A stretch of 64,000 nucleotides of DNA, taken from Pseudomonas sp. 10-1B (GTDB taxonomy: Bacteria; Pseudomonadota; Gammaproteobacteria; Pseudomonadales; Pseudomonadaceae). The position numbers were made by a program, and so were the translations under genes. The DNA is taken from positions 124,001 through 188,000 of the forward strand of contig NZ_JYKS01000011.1 of assembly GCF_000935045.1 (NCBI RefSeq), given 5' to 3'. Of this stretch, positions 25,229 to 33,473 are shown piece after piece (within the stretch, counting starts at the first letter, position 1; each line of letters begins with the position of its first letter). The notes beneath the pieces were generated by a model, which was given only the letters and a program-made list of their open reading frames with translations, was not told the origin of the DNA and ran no database searches.

Positions 25229-26002
25229 TTGGACAAAGACACGCAACGCGCCCGCCCGGCTTATCTGCCGATCCAGACCAAACGCGCATTCGAAGAGGTC
25301 GCCGAGCAGATCCGCGAGCAGCTGTCTCAAGGCCTCCTCAAGCCAGGTGACCGGCTGCCTCCGGAGCGTGATCTGGCCGAGCAGTTCAATCTGTCGCGCA
25401 ATACCGTGCGCGAAGCGCTCAGATCGCTGGAGATGTCCGGTGTACTGGAGTTTCGCAAAGGCGCAACCGGTGGTGCCTTTGTCCGGGAAGGTCAGAGCGA
25501 CGCGGTGGTCTCCGGGTTTTCGGATCTTTACCGACTTGGGTTCATTCTCCCTGAACACCTGGCCGAGGCTCGTCTGCTGATCGGCGTGGAAGTCACCCGC
25601 CTGGCGTGCCAGCGAGCGACAGAGGCAGAACACGCGGAGATGGAGGCCAATCTGGAAGCCAGTGAAAAGGCTATGGAAGACGGCGACGGTAAAAAGCGTC
25701 TGACGCTGAATCTGGAATACCACATGATTCTTGCCAGAGCGGCGAAAAACCCGGTGTTGATCATCCTCATGGAAGCCTTGAACGATCTGATCTTCAGAAG
25801 CCTGCTCAAGGCCCCAGTGCACGCGGAGAACACCAAAATCGTCGCCTCGCGCCGGCGTATCCTCAAGTTCATGCGGGCACGGGATGAAGAAAAGGCGGTC
25901 GCGGAAATGCACAAGCACCTGACGGCGCTGCGCAAGCATTACAAGGCTCAGGAGCAGCCCGAAGCGGCCAATACCCGCACCAACAGCGAAACAGAGGCCT
26001 GA
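25229..26002 (+). CDS. FadR-type GntR regulator, copy 1
   Basis: A 257-residue regulator with an N-terminal winged HTH (about residues 15-80, 'GDRLPPERDLAEQFNLSRNTVREALRSLEMSGVLEFRKG') and a C-terminal all-helical FCD ligand domain (about 100-235). It starts with TTG after GAGGAAG. The DNA-binding half is almost identical to that of copy 2 at 36778, including the recognition helix SRNTVREALR, so both should read the same operator. It is transcribed divergently from the P450 operon with an operator on each side of the spacer. FCD regulators usually release DNA on binding a carboxylate or CoA ester; that ligand is unknown here. Confidence 0.92.
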   Translation: MDKDTQRARPAYLPIQTKRAFEEVAEQIREQLSQGLLKPGDRLPPERDLAEQFNLSRNTVREALRSLEMSGVLEFRKGATGGAFVREGQSDAVVSGFSDLYRLGFILPEHLAEARLLIGVEVTRLACQRATEAEHAEMEANLEASEKAMEDGDGKKRLTLNLEYHMILARAAKNPVLIILMEALNDLIFRSLLKAPVHAENTKIVASRRRILKFMRARDEEKAVAEMHKHLTALRKHYKAQEQPEAANTRTNSETEA

Positions 26003-26017
26003 TTCGATCAGGCCTCT
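25993..26017. terminator. Hairpin at the end of gntR copy 1
   Basis: AGAGGCCTGA and TCAGGCCTCT form a perfect 10-bp stem with loop TTCGA; the gntR stop codon is inside the left arm. It separates this gene from the convergent monooxygenase gene. Confidence 0.6.
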
Positions 26018-26025
26018 ATCCCAAG

Positions 26026-26053
26026 GCGTCATCGCCAGGCTTGGCGATGACGC
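26026..26053. terminator. Second hairpin between convergent genes
   Basis: GCGTCATCGCCA and TGGCGATGACGC form a perfect 12-bp stem with a 4-base loop, 12 bases before the end of the monooxygenase gene. It is probably a bidirectional transcription stop. Confidence 0.6.
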
Positions 26054-26064
26054 GTCAGCTTCTG

Positions 26065-27669
26065 TCAGGCACCGCGTACCGTGTCGATCACCGCCAGCGG
26101 ATCGGCGGGCATCTGATCGGCGCGCCAGGCCACCTGCCCGTCCGGGCGCACCAGTACGAACTTGCGCTCATACAGCTGGGCTGCCTGCGGATCATCTATG
26201 TCTACCACCTTGAAGGGAACCTTGCGCTCGGCGGCAGCGGCTTGGAGTTCGGTGCTCGAACCGCCCTGGAATCGCAGCAGTACGAACGTCTGGCCAAACA
26301 GATCCAGCGTCGACTCGCCCGGTTTGAGCCACACGTGAGGGGCGCGTGACCCAGGCCGTGCGGTCTGGACGTAGGTCGAAACCGTATCTTCCGGACGGGG
26401 TGTGCCATCAGGCACCAGCACGGGCGAGCCTTCGAACACATACCCCAAATGAATCCCGATGGAGAACCACTCGCGCTTCATCTGCTCGGTATAGGCGTCA
26501 CCGAACGCCTTGCGAGCCTCGTCGCCGGCAGGACCGTCCTCGAAGACCGCAGCGGACGGTGAACTGACCCTGGGCGAAAGCATGCGCTTGAGGTTGCCTG
26601 TCGCTTCCGCCACATTGCGCAGCGCCACAGGACGCATTTCCGCTTCGTAGGAATCGAGCAGCTTGCGCCCGGCCCAACCCTGCAGGTAGCCGGCCAGCTT
26701 CCAGGACAAGTTCACTGCATCCTGAATGCCGGTGTTCATGCCGAAGCCACCGGTTGGCGAAGTCAGATGCGCCGCGTCACCGGCAAGAAACACGCGTTGG
26801 GTGGCGTAGCTGTTGGCGACCAGTTGGCGCCTGATCCAGGGCAGCATCGAGAGGATCTCGAAATCGAATTCGCGCCCGACCGCGCGCTGGATTGCCGCGC
26901 GCATATACGCTTCGTCATGCGTTGCTTTGGTGTCGTCGCCCACCAGCGAGAAGCGCCACTGGTCACGGCCGTTGATGGCGACCAGCGTCGCCCAGGTGCC
27001 TTCAGGCCCGATAAAAATGTATCGGTAGGCCTTGGGCTTGTCGTGCAGCGCTTCGAGATTGTCAGTGCGAAACACCACGTTGGTGGTGTAGGTGAGGGTC
27101 GGTTCGCCCGCCATCTGTATGCCCAATCCCTGACGCACCGAGCTTGCACCGCCATCCGTTCCAACCAGGAATTGCGCCTCTATTTCGCGTGTTGCTCCGC
27201 TTAGGACATCACGCACCGTCGCGGTGACGCCATCCTCGTGCTCGACGAAAGACACAAGCTCCGTGTTATAGGCCATCGTGACACCAGGGTACTGACTGGC
27301 AAACCGGCGCAGCACCGGGTCAAAGAAATTCTGCGGGCAGCGTTCGCGTTTTTGCGGACTCTGCGGCGGATATTTTTCCTGGCTGGGTGGCGCGAACACC
27401 TCACGGCCGAACTCGTGGCCGGTCAATGTCGTCACCCACGCGCAATCCTGCGGGTAATCACGATTGTACCCGGCGCTTTCGACCCAGGGCACAATGCCCC
27501 AGCGGCGACAGAACTCCATCGTGCGCACGCCTACCATGTCCATCCGCGGTTGCTGAACCTGGCCGTCGGTACGTTCGATCAGCGTGCATTGCGCGCCTCT
27601 GAAGCCCAAGTCTCCCGCCAATGCCAGACCAACGGGACCGGCGCCAACAATCAATACAGGCGTTTTCAT
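26065..27669 (-). CDS. FAD-dependent aromatic monooxygenase (class A hydroxylase)
   Basis: A 534-residue flavoprotein hydroxylase: 'VLIVGAGPVGLALAGDLGFRG' for FAD, the middle motif 'FLVGTDGGASSVRQGLG' and 'RVFLAGDAAHLTSPTGGFGMNTGIQDA', with a C-terminal thioredoxin-like domain. This is the architecture of MhpA- and phenol-hydroxylase-like enzymes. It should hydroxylate a phenolic ring with NAD(P)H, here perhaps converting a hydroxybenzoate to gentisate. It is the last gene of the crotonase-SDR-acyl-CoA dehydrogenase operon. ATG 27669 has GGAG then AACAATAA directly upstream; an in-frame ATG at 27687 is less likely. Confidence 0.88.
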   Translation of the reverse strand: MKTPVLIVGAGPVGLALAGDLGFRGAQCTLIERTDGQVQQPRMDMVGVRTMEFCRRWGIVPWVESAGYNRDYPQDCAWVTTLTGHEFGREVFAPPSQEKYPPQSPQKRERCPQNFFDPVLRRFASQYPGVTMAYNTELVSFVEHEDGVTATVRDVLSGATREIEAQFLVGTDGGASSVRQGLGIQMAGEPTLTYTTNVVFRTDNLEALHDKPKAYRYIFIGPEGTWATLVAINGRDQWRFSLVGDDTKATHDEAYMRAAIQRAVGREFDFEILSMLPWIRRQLVANSYATQRVFLAGDAAHLTSPTGGFGMNTGIQDAVNLSWKLAGYLQGWAGRKLLDSYEAEMRPVALRNVAEATGNLKRMLSPRVSSPSAAVFEDGPAGDEARKAFGDAYTEQMKREWFSIGIHLGYVFEGSPVLVPDGTPRPEDTVSTYVQTARPGSRAPHVWLKPGESTLDLFGQTFVLLRFQGGSSTELQAAAAERKVPFKVVDIDDPQAAQLYERKFVLVRPDGQVAWRADQMPADPLAVIDTVRGA

Positions 27670-27670
27670 T

Positions 27671-27678
27671 TTATTGTT
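27671..27678 (-). promoter_or_regulatory. AANAANAA (Crc/Hfq-type) motif, monooxygenase gene
   Basis: AACAATAA fills the space between GGAG and the ATG (GGAGAACAATAAAATG), so Hfq/Crc binding would occlude the ribosome site. Confidence 0.65.
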
Positions 27679-27770
27679 CTCCATCATGCGCGGACCGAGC
27701 GCCTTGTGATTTCACATTTGCCGTCGAGCGGCCACCCATTCGCCGGCGTGGCACGCACCATGGCGCAGGT

Positions 27771-28910
27771 TCAAGCCAGCAGACGCCGGCCTATGATCAT
27801 TCGATGAATCTCGTTGGTGCCTTCAATGATCTGGTTGACCTTGGCATCGCGCATCATGCGTTCCACCGGGAACTCCTTCGAATAACCGTAGGCCCCCAGC
27901 ACCTGTACGGCCTCGGTGGTCACCGACATCGCCATGTCGGTCACGAAACACTTGGTCATCGATGACAGGATGGTCATGCGACTGTGATCGCCCGAGTCGA
28001 TTTCCTCAGTGCACGTGCGCAGCAACGAGCGCGCCGCCTCGATCTGAATCGCCATGTCGGCGAGTTTGAATTGCATGCCCTGGAAGTGCCCCACTGGCTT
28101 GCCGAACTGCTGACGCTCCTTGCAGTACGCAATGGCGACATCCAGCGCGCCCTGCGCCAGCCCCAGAGAGGTGGCAGCAATGGTCGGGCGGTTGAGGTCC
28201 AGCACCTTCATGCAGGCCTTGAAACCCTCCCCTTCCTGCCCTAGCAGGCAGTCTGCTGGCACTCGCATGTTTTCGAAGAACAACTCATGGCTCGGGGAGC
28301 CATGTCGGCCCATCTTGTGTTCCTGGCGCCCGACGACGAATCCGGGCGTTCTGGTGTCGACCATGAACGCGCTGATGCCGTCCGAGCCCGGCGCGTCGCT
28401 GGTGCGGGCGAACAGCAATAGAAAGTGAGCGTTGCCGCCCCATGTGATCCAGCTTTTCTGACCATTGATGACATAGCTGTCGCCGTCACGTACGGCACGG
28501 GTGCGCAGTGACGAGACGTCGGAGCCGGTCTGCGGCTCGGTAATGCCGATCGCCGAGACCAAGCGCCCCTCGGCAGCCAACGGCAACCAGCGCTGTTTCT
28601 GTTCTTCGGTGCCATAATGCAGGATCGGCAGCACGAAGGAGATCGAGTTATTGCCGCACAACGTGGCGGCTGCCAGGGATACCTTGGCAATTTCTTCCTT
28701 GGCAATGCAGACCGTGGTCAGATCGCCTCCCGGACCGCCGTATTCCTCGGGCAGCCACAACTGCAGCAACCCCATGTCACCAAAGATCGTGACCAGCTCA
28801 TCAGGAAAGCGATCGGTGCCCTCCATGGACGGCACCAGGGGTGCGACGTCCCTTTCAACCATGCGCCGTATCGATTCCCGGAGCATCTGGTGTTCTTCAT
28901 TGACGGGCAT
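27771..28910 (-). CDS. Acyl-CoA dehydrogenase, copy 1
   Basis: A 379-residue flavoprotein with the family blocks in order: 'ISFVLPILHYGTEEQKQRWLP', 'AIGITEPQTGSDVSSLRTRA', 'WITWGGNAHFLLLFA', 'RQQFGKPVGHFQGMQF' and the C-terminal 'DAKVNQIIEGTNEIHRMIIGR' with the usual catalytic-base region. It introduces a double bond next to a thioester and passes electrons to ETF. It lies 37 bases after the SDR gene. ATG 28910 has GAGGAGG seven bases upstream, preceded by AACAATAA. The acyl group is probably an aryl-substituted or branched side chain, by context only. Confidence 0.9.
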   Translation of the reverse strand: MPVNEEHQMLRESIRRMVERDVAPLVPSMEGTDRFPDELVTIFGDMGLLQLWLPEEYGGPGGDLTTVCIAKEEIAKVSLAAATLCGNNSISFVLPILHYGTEEQKQRWLPLAAEGRLVSAIGITEPQTGSDVSSLRTRAVRDGDSYVINGQKSWITWGGNAHFLLLFARTSDAPGSDGISAFMVDTRTPGFVVGRQEHKMGRHGSPSHELFFENMRVPADCLLGQEGEGFKACMKVLDLNRPTIAATSLGLAQGALDVAIAYCKERQQFGKPVGHFQGMQFKLADMAIQIEAARSLLRTCTEEIDSGDHSRMTILSSMTKCFVTDMAMSVTTEAVQVLGAYGYSKEFPVERMMRDAKVNQIIEGTNEIHRMIIGRRLLA

Positions 28911-28924
28911 GATGCGCCCTCCTC

Positions 28925-28932
28925 TTATTGTT
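28925..28932 (-). promoter_or_regulatory. AANAANAA (Crc/Hfq-type) motif, acyl-CoA dehydrogenase 1 gene
   Basis: AACAATAA lies immediately 5' of GAGGAGG on the minus strand, inside the operon. Confidence 0.55.
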
Positions 28933-28947
28933 ATCGGGTGCACAGGG

Positions 28948-29742
28948 TCAATAGCTGGGGAAAGACAGTCCGCCGTTGATGCTCAAGGTAGAACCGGAGA
29001 CCTGATCCGAGTCCGGGCTTGCGAGGAACAGGATGTATTGCGCCAGATCTTCGGCGGTATTGAGGCGAAACTTCACGCGCTGCTCGGCCTTGGTGAACGC
29101 CTTGACGATGACTTCCTGTGAACCTTGATCTCTGGCGGACAGGAACCGGTCATGGGCTGGGGTGCCGGTGGTCAGGGTGGTCGCGACAGCATTGACACGA
29201 ATCCCCAGATTGGCCAGTTCCGCTGCCAGAGAGCGGGTCAGAAACATGATCGAAGCGCCGGCAGCTCCGATCATCGATTCGCTGGGTGTCGGAATCCGCG
29301 CGGCATCGGTGGTGATCAGCACCACCTTCCCGTAGCCCTGATCCTTCATGTACTTGACTGCCGCATGCAGGGCGTTGAGCCGTGGCATCAGGCGGCTTTG
29401 CAACGTGGCAATACCCTCCTCCGGCGTCATGTCGACGAACAGTTTGGGCCGTGGTTCGCTCGGGCCACCGCTGCCCACCACCACATCGACTTTGCCAAAG
29501 CGTTCCTTGGCGAACCCCACTGCCTGATCAACCCCGTCGTACGTCAGCAAGTCACTCTGAACGAAAAGACGCTCTCCGGGATAAGCGACACACTCATCGA
29601 TCAGACGCTGCGCCGCCTGCGCGTCACGCCCCTGGATGATTACACTGGCTCCGCTTTGCGCCATTTTGCGCACACTTTCGCGACCGATGCCCTTGGTACC
29701 ACCCAGCACCACGGCAACCATTCCCGTCATATCAGTGATCAT
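28948..29742 (-). CDS. SDR-fold protein lacking the usual catalytic YxxxK
   Basis: A 264-residue short-chain dehydrogenase-fold protein. The cofactor loop 'GGTKGIGRESV' is intact and the C-terminal 'SGSTLSINGGLSF' is normal. However, the block that should read NNAG is 'GSGG', the catalytic Ser block is 'VLITTDAARI', and the YxxxK region reads 'SMIGAAGASIMFLTR', so the Tyr and Lys are replaced by Ile and Gly. The frame is uninterrupted. It sits between crotonase and acyl-CoA dehydrogenase genes, where a 3-hydroxyacyl-CoA dehydrogenase would be expected. It may have a different chemistry or a binding role. The start ATG at 29742 is nine bases after the crotonase stop. Confidence 0.8.
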   Translation of the reverse strand: MITDMTGMVAVVLGGTKGIGRESVRKMAQSGASVIIQGRDAQAAQRLIDECVAYPGERLFVQSDLLTYDGVDQAVGFAKERFGKVDVVVGSGGPSEPRPKLFVDMTPEEGIATLQSRLMPRLNALHAAVKYMKDQGYGKVVLITTDAARIPTPSESMIGAAGASIMFLTRSLAAELANLGIRVNAVATTLTTGTPAHDRFLSARDQGSQEVIVKAFTKAEQRVKFRLNTAEDLAQYILFLASPDSDQVSGSTLSINGGLSFPSY

Positions 29743-29751
29743 GGACTGTCC

Positions 29752-30669
29752 TCACTTCGATTCGGCTGAGGCGCCCGGGCCCTTCTGCCCCGCACCTGCC
29801 TCGTAATGGTTCTCACGGGCGTGAGCGGCCTGGGTCGTGCCTTTGTTCTTGCGCTCTTTCATGAAGTTGACTTCATCGGACTCGTAACGAATGTTGGTCC
29901 CCAGGGCATGTCCGATGTAGCCATGCACGAACTGAGACGTCATACCCAGGGAGTCCATGGCCAGGTGTGTGGCGGCCTTGCCGATCGCGATGGCGTCACG
30001 CGGCAGGCGTACGATGCGCTCGGCCCACTCTTCACCTGCATCGAGCAGTTCCTCAGGCGGCACGGCCTTGTTGATCAGGCCGATGCGCGCGGCCTCATTG
30101 CCATCGATGACCTCGCCCAGCAGCAACATTTCCCGCGCCTTGCGCGGCCCCATGGCAAGGATGTTCCAACTGGTCAGATACGCCGCTCCGGCCAGCCCCA
30201 TCTTCTGCTCCGGATGACCGATCCTGGCGTCGCTGGCGGCAATCGCCAGATCACTGGCCTCGACGATGTAGAGCCCGGCCCCTACACACCAGCCCTGCAC
30301 CAGAGAGATCGTGGGTTTGACGCAGTAGAAGATCTGCCGGAATTGCTCGACATGACGCTTATCGAAATGCAGACGCGCTCGCTGGCTGGGGCGGCGTGCA
30401 CCAGGATCCTTGGAGAACCCGTATTCGGCACCACCCACCTGCGCCAGATCGTGGCCGGTGGAGAAATCCCGTCCTTCGCTTTTGAAAATGATGACGCGCA
30501 CGTCATCGTCCCGTTCAGCGCGCTCGATGTGCTCAATGAGGCGATCGAACATTTCATAGGTCAGCGCGTTACGTTTTTCGTCACGGCAGAACGTGATGTA
30601 CGCGCGACCACCGCGCGCCTCGTAACGCACCAGGTCACGAAGATCCTGTTGGTCTTGTTGTGATTCCAT
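29752..30669 (-). CDS. Crotonase/enoyl-CoA hydratase-family protein
   Basis: A 305-residue crotonase. The oxyanion-hole loop is 'GRDFSTGHDLAQ', and the second block 'GWCVGAGLYIVEASDLAIA' is followed by 'IGHPEQKMGL'. The Glu of 'GHPEQ' corresponds to one of the two hydratase glutamates, but the position usually occupied by the other (GGCELA in rat hydratase) is occupied by 'GAGLYI', so simple syn-hydration is doubtful; a lyase, hydrolase or isomerase role is possible. A long basic tail follows the fold. It is the first gene of the operon, with GCGGAG before ATG 30669 and the operator at 30691. Confidence 0.85.
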   Translation of the reverse strand: MESQQDQQDLRDLVRYEARGGRAYITFCRDEKRNALTYEMFDRLIEHIERAERDDDVRVIIFKSEGRDFSTGHDLAQVGGAEYGFSKDPGARRPSQRARLHFDKRHVEQFRQIFYCVKPTISLVQGWCVGAGLYIVEASDLAIAASDARIGHPEQKMGLAGAAYLTSWNILAMGPRKAREMLLLGEVIDGNEAARIGLINKAVPPEELLDAGEEWAERIVRLPRDAIAIGKAATHLAMDSLGMTSQFVHGYIGHALGTNIRYESDEVNFMKERKNKGTTQAAHARENHYEAGAGQKGPGASAESK

Positions 30670-30690
30670 GACTGACTCCGCTTTTTGGAT

Positions 30691-30707
30691 CATTGGATGA
30701 ACCATTG
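30691..30707. promoter_or_regulatory. GntR-type operator, site 5 (crotonase operon), with promoter
   Basis: CATTGGATGAACCATTG, identical to site 2. On the minus strand TTGACA (30733-30738), 17 bases, then CATTAT (30710-30715) form a good sigma70 promoter, and the operator starts three bases after the -10. Binding should block transcription. Confidence 0.88.
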
Positions 30708-30854
30708 AAATAATGAGTTGGCATTTTTTCTTTGTCAAGCGCCCTCCTTCAAGTGGTCGTGTCACCTGGAGCGAGCCCAGCCACCCTTGCATACGGGCGC
30801 AGGAACGCCCCACGCGGTATTCAGCACGGAGCGATTCGAATAAAGGCCAGATAA

Positions 30855-30894
30855 AGGAAACCGCGCCTGCACCTTGAATGCTCAAGGTGCAGGC
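30855..30894 (-). terminator. Intrinsic terminator of the liv-type operon
   Basis: GCCTGCACCTTGA and TCAAGGTGCAGGC make a perfect 13-bp stem with a 4-base loop (30865-30894). On the minus strand it is followed by GCGGTTTCCTTTAT. It lies 36 bases past the end of the last ABC-transporter gene. Confidence 0.7.
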
Positions 30895-30930
30895 AGCGTG
30901 GCTGGTGAAAGCGTCAATGAACCTGCGCTA

Positions 30931-31677
30931 TCAGGCGCTTCCTACCACGCTCAATGCCGGCGCCTCTCCCAGATAGCTCTGATGCAATGAAGGGCTGGCG
31001 AGCAGATCCGGTGCAGCCCCCTGCGCGGTAATTGAGCCGGTGTTCATGACATAACCGTATTGGGCAAGACGCAGCGACTCTTCGGCATGCTGCTCCACCA
31101 GCAGCATGGTCAGACCGCTATCGCGCAACTTGCCCAATACGTTGAACAGAAGCTCGACAACCAGAGGCGCCAGGCCGATGGAAGGTTCGTCCAGCAACAG
31201 GACCTTGGGATCAGCCATCAATGCCCGCCCCATCGCCACCATTGACTGCTCACCTCCGCTCAGGGTGATTGCACGCTGAGCGGCGCGCTCGTGCAACCGG
31301 GGGAACAGCTCGTAAACGTAGTCCAGACGGTCCTTGAACAACCTCTTATGGCTGCTGTTGCCCCGCAGTCGATGGAATCCCAGCCTCAGGTTTTCCTCGA
31401 CCGTCAGAGGCCCGAACAACTGCCGGCCTTCGGGAACCTGAACGATGCCCAGATCGACGATTTGCGGCGCGGACAAACGGGTGATGTCGACGCCGTCGAA
31501 ACGTATCGTTCCGGCATGAACCTCAGTTAGCCCGCAGACGCTGTTGATGAGCGTGGATTTGCCTGCGCCATTGGGGCCCAGCACGGTGACCACTTGTCCA
31601 CGCTTGACCGAAACAGAAACCGAACGAATGGCGTCCGAGCCGTTGTAGCCGGCCCGTAGATCAACGATTTCAAGCAT
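30931..31677 (-). CDS. Branched-chain/aromatic ABC importer ATPase (LivF-type)
   Basis: A 248-residue ABC ATPase with Walker A 'GPNGAGKST', the 'VPEGRQLFGPLTVEENL' block typical of LivF, signature 'LSGGEQSMVAMGRAL' and Walker B 'VLLLDEPSIGLAP'. It pairs with the LivG-type ATPase to power the importer. The ATG overlaps the end of the upstream ATPase gene by eight bases. It is the last gene of the five-gene operon starting at 35641. In catabolic clusters, Liv-type importers often carry aromatic acids rather than amino acids; that is the likely case here. Confidence 0.92.
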   Translation of the reverse strand: MLEIVDLRAGYNGSDAIRSVSVSVKRGQVVTVLGPNGAGKSTLINSVCGLTEVHAGTIRFDGVDITRLSAPQIVDLGIVQVPEGRQLFGPLTVEENLRLGFHRLRGNSSHKRLFKDRLDYVYELFPRLHERAAQRAITLSGGEQSMVAMGRALMADPKVLLLDEPSIGLAPLVVELLFNVLGKLRDSGLTMLLVEQHAEESLRLAQYGYVMNTGSITAQGAAPDLLASPSLHQSYLGEAPALSVVGSA

Positions 31678-32476
31678 GGCTGGCTCTCCGGCCCAGATAG
31701 GCCTCGATGACGTTTTCATCCATCTGGATCTGCTGTGGCGTCCCCTCGGCAATCAGGCTGCCGTGGTCCAGAACGGCCAAGCGATGACACAGCCCCATCA
31801 TGAAATCGATGTTGTGCTCCACCAGCACGATGGTCAGCCCTTTGCCATTGAGTTTTCGCAACAACTCGCCCAGATTTCGCGTTTCCTGATCGTTCAAGCC
31901 TGCCGCCGGCTCGTCCAGCAATAGAAGGTCAGGCTCGCTGGCCAGCGCTCTGGCAATTTCCAGCAGACGCAACTGGCCATGTGGCAAGTGCTCGACTTTC
32001 TCCTCAGCCCGCTCTGCCAGTCCGACGAACGCCAACAATGCCATCCCCTGCTCGCGGATCTGGCTCTCGCGCCTGAGCACTCGCGCAGCCATGAGCATGG
32101 AGGGCAACAACCCGTCGATCAAGGTGTGATGAAACCCCATCAACACGTTGTCCAACACACTCATACCGTGAAACACGCGCACAATCTGAAACGTGCGCGC
32201 CATGCCCAGCGCGCTGCGTCGATGCAAGGGCAGCTTCGATACATCCCGCTGAGCGAACTCGATGCGCCCTGCCGTCGGCACCAGAACACCGGTGACCAGA
32301 TTGAACAGCGTGGACTTGCCTGCGCCGTTTGGACCGAGCAGGCCATACACCTGACCTTTGCAGACTTGCAGCGACACGCCGTTGACCGCGACCAGGCCAC
32401 CGAAACGCATGGTCGCACCACTGATGCCCAACATGAGCTGACCCGTATTAGCAGCGGGTTCCTTGAATGCATTCAT
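31670..32476 (-). CDS. Branched-chain/aromatic ABC importer ATPase (LivG-type)
   Basis: A 268-residue ABC ATPase with 'GPNGAGKSTLFNLVTGVL' (Walker A), 'GMARTFQIVRVFHGMSVLDNVLMG' (the LivG block), 'LPHGQLRLLEIARAL' in place of the usual LSGGQ signature, and Walker B 'LLLLDEPAAGL'. A variant LxxGQ signature is normal in this subfamily. Its ATG overlaps the permease stop (ATGA). An upstream extension in the same frame to 32533 lies inside the permease gene and is rejected. Confidence 0.92.
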   Translation of the reverse strand: MNAFKEPAANTGQLMLGISGATMRFGGLVAVNGVSLQVCKGQVYGLLGPNGAGKSTLFNLVTGVLVPTAGRIEFAQRDVSKLPLHRRSALGMARTFQIVRVFHGMSVLDNVLMGFHHTLIDGLLPSMLMAARVLRRESQIREQGMALLAFVGLAERAEEKVEHLPHGQLRLLEIARALASEPDLLLLDEPAAGLNDQETRNLGELLRKLNGKGLTIVLVEHNIDFMMGLCHRLAVLDHGSLIAEGTPQQIQMDENVIEAYLGRRASHA

Positions 32477-33471
32477 GACTTGGCATCTCCATGCTTGACG
32501 ACTTCGCCGGTCGCAACTTTCGTCTTGCCCCATACACCGGAGACCATTCGAGGAATCAGCCCCGAAAGGCCATGAGGCAAGAACATCAGGAACAGCAACA
32601 GGCAGATCCCGTAGATCAGGGTTTCCGATTCGCCGAATGCCGCCAAACCTTGCGGCGCGATGACAACCACACAGGCGCCCAGCAAGGCGCCGTAGCGCGT
32701 GCCAAGGCCACCGACCACAGCCACCGTGAGGATGCTGACCAGAATTGGAAACTCACTGAAGCTGGGATTGACCTGGCGGTTGACCAGTGCCGAGGCGATG
32801 CCTGCCAGCCCCGCGAGCACCGACGAGAGTATGAAAATGCGCAATTTCCAGGCCGTCACATTGACACCCAGTGACTGCGCCGCAGTTTCATCGCCACGCA
32901 GCGACATAAGGGCACGCCCCATGTGCGTGGACACGATGAAATTCTGCAGCATCAGGACCAGTGAGGTAATCGTCAGAACCGCGTAATACAGCTCCGTACG
33001 ACTGACAATGTGACCGCCGAGCTTCAGGCCCGGTACCATCATCCCGGCGGTGCCGCCGGTGAACTCAATCCAGCGACTGGCCACTCCGGCGAACACCAGG
33101 CCAAAGCACAACGTAGCCATCGCCAAGTAATGACTGCGCAAACGTAACAACGGGATGCCTATCACCAGCGCAACCACGGCGCAAATCAGCAGCGCTCCGG
33201 GCAAGGCAGACCAGAACGACCAGCCACCGGCCGACATCAGCAAGGTGAACGCATAGGCGCCCAGCGCAAAGAACCCCTGCTGCCCCATGGAAATCTGCCC
33301 GGCGTAGCCGTAGAGCAAGTTGAAGCCGGTGCACAGAATCGTATAGATGCAGATGATGCTGACCAGTCTCAGGTGAAATCCGCTGGTGAGCAACAATGGC
33401 ACCAGCGCACCGACCAACAGAATCAGAATCGGCCCGCCTAATATTGAACGAACCTTGTCCAGACTATTCAT
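32473..33471 (-). CDS. Branched-chain/aromatic ABC importer permease (LivM-type)
   Basis: A 332-residue inner-membrane permease with about nine to ten hydrophobic segments. The LivM signature is visible as 'GYAGQISMGQQGFFALGAYA' near the N-terminus and 'QSLGVNVTAWKLRIFILSSVLAGLAG' in the middle (the EAA-like loop contacting the ATPase). It forms the translocation path with the LivH-type permease, whose stop is two bases upstream. Confidence 0.92.
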   Translation of the reverse strand: MNSLDKVRSILGGPILILLVGALVPLLLTSGFHLRLVSIICIYTILCTGFNLLYGYAGQISMGQQGFFALGAYAFTLLMSAGGWSFWSALPGALLICAVVALVIGIPLLRLRSHYLAMATLCFGLVFAGVASRWIEFTGGTAGMMVPGLKLGGHIVSRTELYYAVLTITSLVLMLQNFIVSTHMGRALMSLRGDETAAQSLGVNVTAWKLRIFILSSVLAGLAGIASALVNRQVNPSFSEFPILVSILTVAVVGGLGTRYGALLGACVVVIAPQGLAAFGESETLIYGICLLLFLMFLPHGLSGLIPRMVSGVWGKTKVATGEVVKHGDAKS

Positions 33472-33473
33472 GC

